Positions 58,841-64,000 of a stretch of DNA of 64,000 nucleotides are shown here, piece by piece (the stretch's first letter is position 1; each line of letters opens with the position of its first letter). The DNA is from Gonapodya prolifera JEL478 (lineage: Eukaryota; Monoblepharomycota; Monoblepharidomycetes; Monoblepharidales; Gonapodyaceae): contig KQ965749.1 in NCBI GenBank assembly GCA_001574975.1, forward strand, positions 423,959-487,958, given 5' to 3'. The notes beneath the pieces were generated by a model. The model worked only from the letters and a program-made list of their open reading frames with translations, made no database searches and had not been told where the DNA came from. The position numbers and the translations under genes were made by a program.

Positions 58841-60633
58841 CTACGCCTTGGCAACGAACTCCTCTCCCTTGAGGATGTTTTTCTTGAGCTCGACAATGCA
58901 GGCCTCAAGGAGCTTCTCCTCGTAGGGTGTGAGGGGGCCAATGGGGTGGATCTACAACGAATAACAAAGCGAAAACAACAATTAGAAGTCGAGCGGGGGT
59001 TCAAGTGACCCAGGATGACTGACCTTTTCAACACCGTGGGCACCAAGCTCGATCTTAGTCGAGAAGTACTTGATTCCCTCGGCGGCGTAAATGGGGCTCT
59101 CGACGTAAGCGCACTCGGTGACACCCTTCTTGCCACCAACGATAGCCTCGAGAACGGAGCGGGCGAAGCGGTCGGCGGCGAAGGCCATCGACAGGGTGGC
59201 GGATCCGGCACCGTCCTGGGAACAAGTGTCGGGGGTTTGGTAATGTGAGTGGGGTTGCTTGGAAATAAAAACTTCCGACTGAGTTCGCCTCACCTTCGCC
59301 TTCACGACTTCGTCACCTCCGTACTGGATACGGTGGGTGAGCTTGTCGAGCTCATCCTGGGTGAAGGAAAGACCGGTTTGGGACAGGAGGGGGACGATGG
59401 TGGGTCCGGAGTGACCACCAATGACGGGGACGGCGATCTATAGTGGTGTGTGAGACAATCGTTAGGTTAGGGTTGGAGGTCGGAATGTGGGAGAAGGGAG
59501 CTGCTTACCGTGTTGGGGTCTCCTCCTTTGATCTCAGCGACGAAGGTGGATGCGCGGACAATGTCGAGAGTGGTGACACCAAACAGCCTGATGACAAAAA
59601 GAGTGGGTTCGGGACGGCGAAGGCTCATGCCCCTTTTGCTCGACTCACTTGGTGGGGTCGTAGGCGCCGTGCTTCTTCAAGGTCTCGGCAACAATGGGGA
59701 CGGTGGAGTTCACGGGGTTGGAGATGACTCCGAGGATGGCTTTCGGAGCGTGCCTGACGGTAGAAAAGAGTGGCGAGTCGTAAGTAAAACGTTTCCTGTG
59801 CTATCTCGAGACGACGATGGTCTCCCGCACTCCAAGTCCAAACGTTTCAGGCCCAGAATGGGAACCACTCCCACACGAACAGTCTTTAGTGCCATCACGA
59901 ACTCACTTTCCAACGGCGTCGGCCAATGTTCGCACAATGTCCGCGTTCTTGTTGAACAGGTCGTCACGAGTCATTCCAGGCTTCCGGGGAAGACCGGCAG
60001 GGATGAGGACAAGGTCGGCATCCTTGACGGCACCAACGAGCTCGTCGGGTCCTTTGTAGCCCTTGGTCTGTCAAAACGGAAAATCTTCAGCAGAGCGGGA
60101 GATACAGGAGATAGGAGAACGGAAAGGTACCTTGGCGGGAGTGTTGATGTGGCTCAGGTCAGCGGCGACACCGGGGGTGTTCACGATATCGTAGAGGGCG
60201 AGTTCCGACACGTGCTGGTTAAGTTTGGTGAGGAGGGAGAGGGGCTGTCCGATACCACCCGCCGCACCAAGAACGGCGACCTTCACACCGGCCTATCGAG
60301 AAATGGAACAGACAACATGAGCCCTCAAGTGTGGAGAAGCGCGAAACGAGTGCCGGGAGCAAGTCGTTCTCTGACAGCTCGGAACCATCGTGGTTTGAAT
60401 CCGGGACACTCCATCGTGGAATCCTCCCGTTTTCACCAGACCTCATCGCAGGGTACATGAAGCTTCGTTCGGCGTCCCGTCCGGAGCCGCGAAGGCGGAA
60501 AGCTTCGACACGTGTTCGGCTTCCCGTTTGACGCATCATCCGACGGAATCCGACGCTGGAAGGCGGCACGCACCTTTCCTCCAACGTGACCAACTGAGTA
60601 TCCACGGACTGCGATTCTGCCAACGGCGGCCAT
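58841..60633 (-). CDS. MDH1: Malate dehydrogenase, mitochondrial
   Basis: About eight exons, from ATG 60633 to TAG 58841. It interconverts malate and oxaloacetate with NAD. A short presequence ([20 protein letters not shown]) ends at the first intron. Then: [20 protein letters not shown] (nucleotide-binding glycines), [40 protein letters not shown] (mobile loop with substrate arginines) and [15 protein letters not shown] (catalytic-region Asn). The proton-relay His is in [18 protein letters not shown]. The C-terminal [20 protein letters not shown] and [20 protein letters not shown] close the protein. Length and motifs match mitochondrial MDH. It is divergent from the MFS gene at 61063. Confidence 0.95.
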
Positions 60634-61062
60634 TGATGTTCGTAAATGTATAAAGGGTCGGAAACCTCGGCGGAAAATCAACCAAGCCTTTCTGCACAGG
60701 CCACCCAAACCAAAGAAGCCATATAGATATCTCTATTCGCTGGCTTCAGAACAAAAGCATTGGAATTTTTCAATAAGGTTTTTGTGCACAACCAAGTCGC
60801 TCTTCTTCGCGTGTCGAAAAGTGGGAATTGGTTTTGGAGTGGACACCGGACGAGATACGTGGATCCAAAGTACAAGTTCAACAGCCCTTGTGAATCATTA
60901 CGGCACACAAAGGTTAAAGTAGCCACCTGTGGTCGCAACCGGCGGACCAGGGAGTTTAGGATGCAGCTGTAACGGATTTCGCGCCACACACCGCACCAAC
61001 TCCGGGAGACGATTGCGAGAACGTCCCAGCTGGGAGACACTGGACGCTTTCCGGACATCGCC
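60634..61062. promoter_or_regulatory. Shared divergent promoter region
   Basis: 429 bp between malate dehydrogenase (minus) and the ACS-type transporter (plus). It must hold both promoters; no specific element is recognised. Confidence 0.4.
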
Positions 61063-64000
61063 ATGACGGGCGAAGTTGTGCTGCAGGATGACCGATGGAG
61101 CTTCGTACAACATCCTAATGCACCTGGACGTCCCTCTGCCGCCTCCGTATCTTCAGCGACATCCTTCACCGATGCCAGCAGCTACCAGCCGCAAGTGGGC
61201 CACCTGCGAGTCGTTCGAGTCGACCGAGCCGACTGGACACCCGAGGAGGTGAAAATCCCCCGCCGGAAGTGGCGTCCCGGTGGATTTACGATTCTGATTT
61301 CCATCGATTCCAAAGGAGGCTCGCGTAGTGAGGAAAGTCGATATGGTTTTTATCCCGTGGCTTATTCTCTGCTATACGGCGTTGAATGTGGGTGTTGACG
61401 TGGCTTGCATTGTTTGGGTTGAAAGTAGTGAACCTGATTTGTTTCCCTTGAAGATTGACCGTGTAAATATCAGTTACGGTGAGCTCTCATCGATCGACTG
61501 TTCGCCGAGTGACAGAAGTTAAAAGGTCCAGCAACCGTTTCTGTGTACCGGGAAACATTTGATGCTCGAAACAACAAACGCCACCTGATTCAGCCGCCAT
61601 AATGAACGCAGAGAACCCAGGGCATACCATATTCGCGCAACTTGGTCTTGATGGCGACAAGTTCAATTGGGCTGTGTCAGTTTTCTTTTGTGAGTTTTCA
61701 TTGTCATTCCTAGTTCCCGTTCAAACGATTAATAATCTCCGGCGCACCCGGCATCACCCATTAGTTGGATACGTTCTTTTTGAAATCCCCAGCGTAAGCA
61801 TCCACGGGGAGGTGCATGCCCGCCGAAAGAGTTGTATCCAACTTGTATTTCCACCGTCGACAGAACCTCGTCATCACCTACTTCAACCCTTCGCGCTGGC
61901 TCGGTCGAATCATGACGTCTTGGGGAATCGTTGCCGTGAGTGTGGAGGAGCAGCTCGTTGCTCGCCATTACGATCTCGGTCCAACCGATTCTTGTGTTGC
62001 TCGCTCGGTACTGTGGAAATAGACTTGCGCCGCCGCTGCTCAGGTGAGTCAACTACACCCGTCACTTGCTTCCGCGCTACTTCATACCCCGTTTGTTCCG
62101 TCAATGCGCTGAATTGGCATGCGCAAGAACTACTCTGGTATTTTGACCGTTCGCGCCATTCTGGGATGTATGGAGGCAGGATTTGCACCGGGTACCGCCC
62201 TGCTCATGACGTTTTGGTACAAGGTGAGCGTTGTTGTTTTCCTGTTTCTGGATCGTTTGTCTGACGTTACATTCCTGACTAGAAATACGAAGGTGATTTG
62301 ATGCCCCCAAGTAATTTCGCAATCAATTCCTTATAACACGCGTACACTTTCGCGTCGTTACAGTCTCATCGCGGTGGGCATGTGAGTTCCACGTGATGCA
62401 ATTTGCTCACCCTGGTGTGATTGTCTTACCCATGCACCTCTCCACAGATATGTTCGCAGGAGCGACGTTACTCTCTTCGTTCGGAGGTCTGGTTGCATTT
62501 GGTGTGGCGAAAATGTGAGGAATCGTTCTGCTCTGCCGAATAACGAAGCTGACGTTTTGTAAAATCGCTGTAGGGACGATATCCGAGGCATTTCTGGCTG
62601 GCGATGGTAAGTCCTTTGTCACCCTGATCACAACGCTGCTTCGCTCACATCCCGACGCACGGAAATTAGGATGTTCATCTTGGTGAGCGAGCTACCGATC
62701 CCGCGCTGTCTCAAGGCGAGTCGCATGATACAACGGACAATTTCTTTCCAGGAAGGAGCCGGATCCACGCTCGTCGGGATTCTAACAATATTTTTTCTTC
62801 CGGTAAGCAGCGACCACGTCGCTATTGTGATCTCTTCTGACCCTTCATCGTACGGAAAAGGACTACCCCCAAACGTGCAAATTCCTCACCGTGCGCGAGA
62901 AAGAAATCATCATCGGACGCCTCCCCCCGACGGGCCCCTCCATCGTCGCCAAAACCATCCAATTCTGGGAGGTCGTCGACGCGCTCAAGGATTGGCGAAT
63001 GTACGCTTTTTCGCTCGCGCTCATGTGTGAGCTTGCGACGGTTTACTCGGCGGTGTACTTCCTTCCTCTGGTGAGTCGAAGTGAAGGGGTTTGACGTGAT
63101 ATGCAACTCAGGGAATGACGGGGTATGTCTTCATCGGAACAGGTCATCCATCAAATGGGCTTTCAATCGGAAACGGCGCAGCTCCTTAGTATTCCACCAT
63201 ACATGATAGCCGCGGTGTGGATCACGTTCATGTGAGCCCCGGGTGACTTTGCACCGTGAACTTCAATTTCATGACGATGCTACTCCCGTCAAAAGAAACT
63301 GGTCCTCGGACCGCTACCAGGAGAAGGCTTGGCACGGATTGTGCTGTCTCGTTCTTCCAATCATCGGCTTCTTTTGCCTTGCGCTCTTTCAAGGCGGGCT
63401 GTCACCTGGGGGGCGTTATGGTCTCATATTTTTGACGACGTTGGCAGAAGGAGGTGAGAAGATTTCTCTATACATCAACGTATGCAACCTAACACTGAAA
63501 CGGGTACTTCGCCAAGTCGTTCCCATTATTATTGGCTTGTCGACTATTTCGACCAAAGGAACGTCTCGAACGGCACTGAGGTCAGCTTTCACAGGTAAAT
63601 TATCGCCGTGCGCGAAGCGTTCACGAATAGCGACTGACACGCCGTGGAATTGTATTTGATTGCTCATGACTTGAGCAGTCGCTTGCGGCAATATCGGTGA
63701 GTGCTGCTGTCGCATCACTTTTCCAACCGTGATACTGACTCGTCTCTTCACCTTTGGCACAGGTGGCGCGATCGGTGGACAAATATACCAACAGACTGAC
63801 GGACCTTTCTTCGTTCGTGGACACTTTATCAACGCGGGACTTTTGATTCTCGTACTTGTCATCTTCTTGATCGCGGTGTGGTCTTTGATCCAAGAGGGCG
63901 AGTACCTCGGACACAAAGCAAACATCACAGGTTCGTGTCACTTGCCGAAGACTTTCGCCCCGATTATCTTTCAGACACATGTGATCCTCGTGCACTTTGT
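61063..64000 (+). CDS. MFS transporter, ACS (allantoate permease-like) family, 3' partial
   Basis: Many short exons. The N-terminus of about 65 residues is polar; TM1 follows a basic motif (EARVVRKVDMVFIPWLILCY), then IDRVNISYAAIMN (the LDR-NI-A signature of the anion:cation symporter family). Further blocks: WAVSVFF / GYVLFEIPS, NPSRWLGRIMTSWGIVA, ILGCMEAGFAPGTALLMTFW, LLSSFGGLVAFGVAKM / DIRGISGWRW, MFILEGAGSTLVGILTIFFL, DWRMYAFSLALMCELATVYS, GFQSETAQLLSIPPYMIAAV and GGAIGGQIYQQTDGPFFVRG. The final helix (GLLILVLVIFLIAVWSLIQ) ends at about 63.93 kb, where a donor (GTTCGT) appears, so the last exon may lie beyond the window. Relatives import organic anions such as allantoate, nicotinate or pantothenate; substrate not predictable. 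Confidence 0.85.

Noticed and set aside
1-64000. tRNA, rRNA and CRISPR features
   Set aside because: No cloverleaf-compatible tRNA, no rRNA core sequence and no regular repeat-spacer array was seen by eye; this is a eukaryotic nuclear region.

Overview
The window looks like nuclear DNA of a zoosporic (flagellate) fungus, most likely a chytrid-type lineage. The genes are fungal in style: compact, mostly 50-90 nt GT-AG introns, many of them, with GTGAGT-like donors. Mitochondrial enzymes carry short presequences. One gene (24.4-25.4 kb) encodes ODAD4/TTC25, an axonemal outer-dynein-arm docking protein expected only where a motile flagellum is kept. The host genes are GC-rich; an AT-richer block of about 10 kb in the left part is mobile DNA.

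Layout. 0-3 kb: repeat-rich DNA with two solo LTR fossils. 3.1-6.7 kb: a large disordered Ser/Pro-rich protein (minus strand). 6.8-9.9 kb: pyrimidine-rich, then AT-rich DNA with no secure gene. 9.86-16.01 kb: a hAT DNA transposon with exact ends and an 8-bp target duplication. Inside it sit a solo LTR, a 471-bp hAT-type MITE and a complete 3.26-kb PIF/Harbinger element, each with its own target duplication. 16.33-18.20 kb: a second, smaller Harbinger element. 18.3-28.5 kb: a decayed photolyase/cryptochrome gene, an ankyrin/coiled-coil protein, a short-chain dehydrogenase relic, ODAD4, a PAM2-CUE-CCCH-SMR RNA-surveillance-type protein and an intact short-chain dehydrogenase. 30.5-40 kb: a type II membrane protein with a double-psi beta-barrel, a PB1-plus-membrane protein, an ATP synthase inhibitor IF1 with two inhibitory modules, and a GST-kappa/HCCA-isomerase-like protein. 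40.3-64 kb: mitochondrial aconitase, an MFS transporter, an enoyl-CoA hydratase-like protein, formate dehydrogenase, two tandem fatty-acid-hydroxylase-superfamily genes, an F-box/LRR relic, a second MFS transporter, mitochondrial malate dehydrogenase and an ACS-family MFS transporter that runs off the window.

How the genes relate. From 36.6 to 64 kb there is an unusual density of mitochondrial carbon and energy functions (IF1, aconitase, formate dehydrogenase, malate dehydrogenase) among small-molecule transporters. No co-regulation can be shown from sequence alone. The most notable observations are the tandem IF1, a GC-rich sequence shared by introns of two unrelated genes in the same sense (a possible introner-like element), paralogue-specific introns in the hydroxylase pair, and the transposon stack whose insertion order can be read from target duplications. 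Exon limits were worked out by hand from frame, splice signals and family motifs. Two ambiguous bases (10871 and 18391) and a few single-base frame problems mean that some apparent lesions may be sequence errors.
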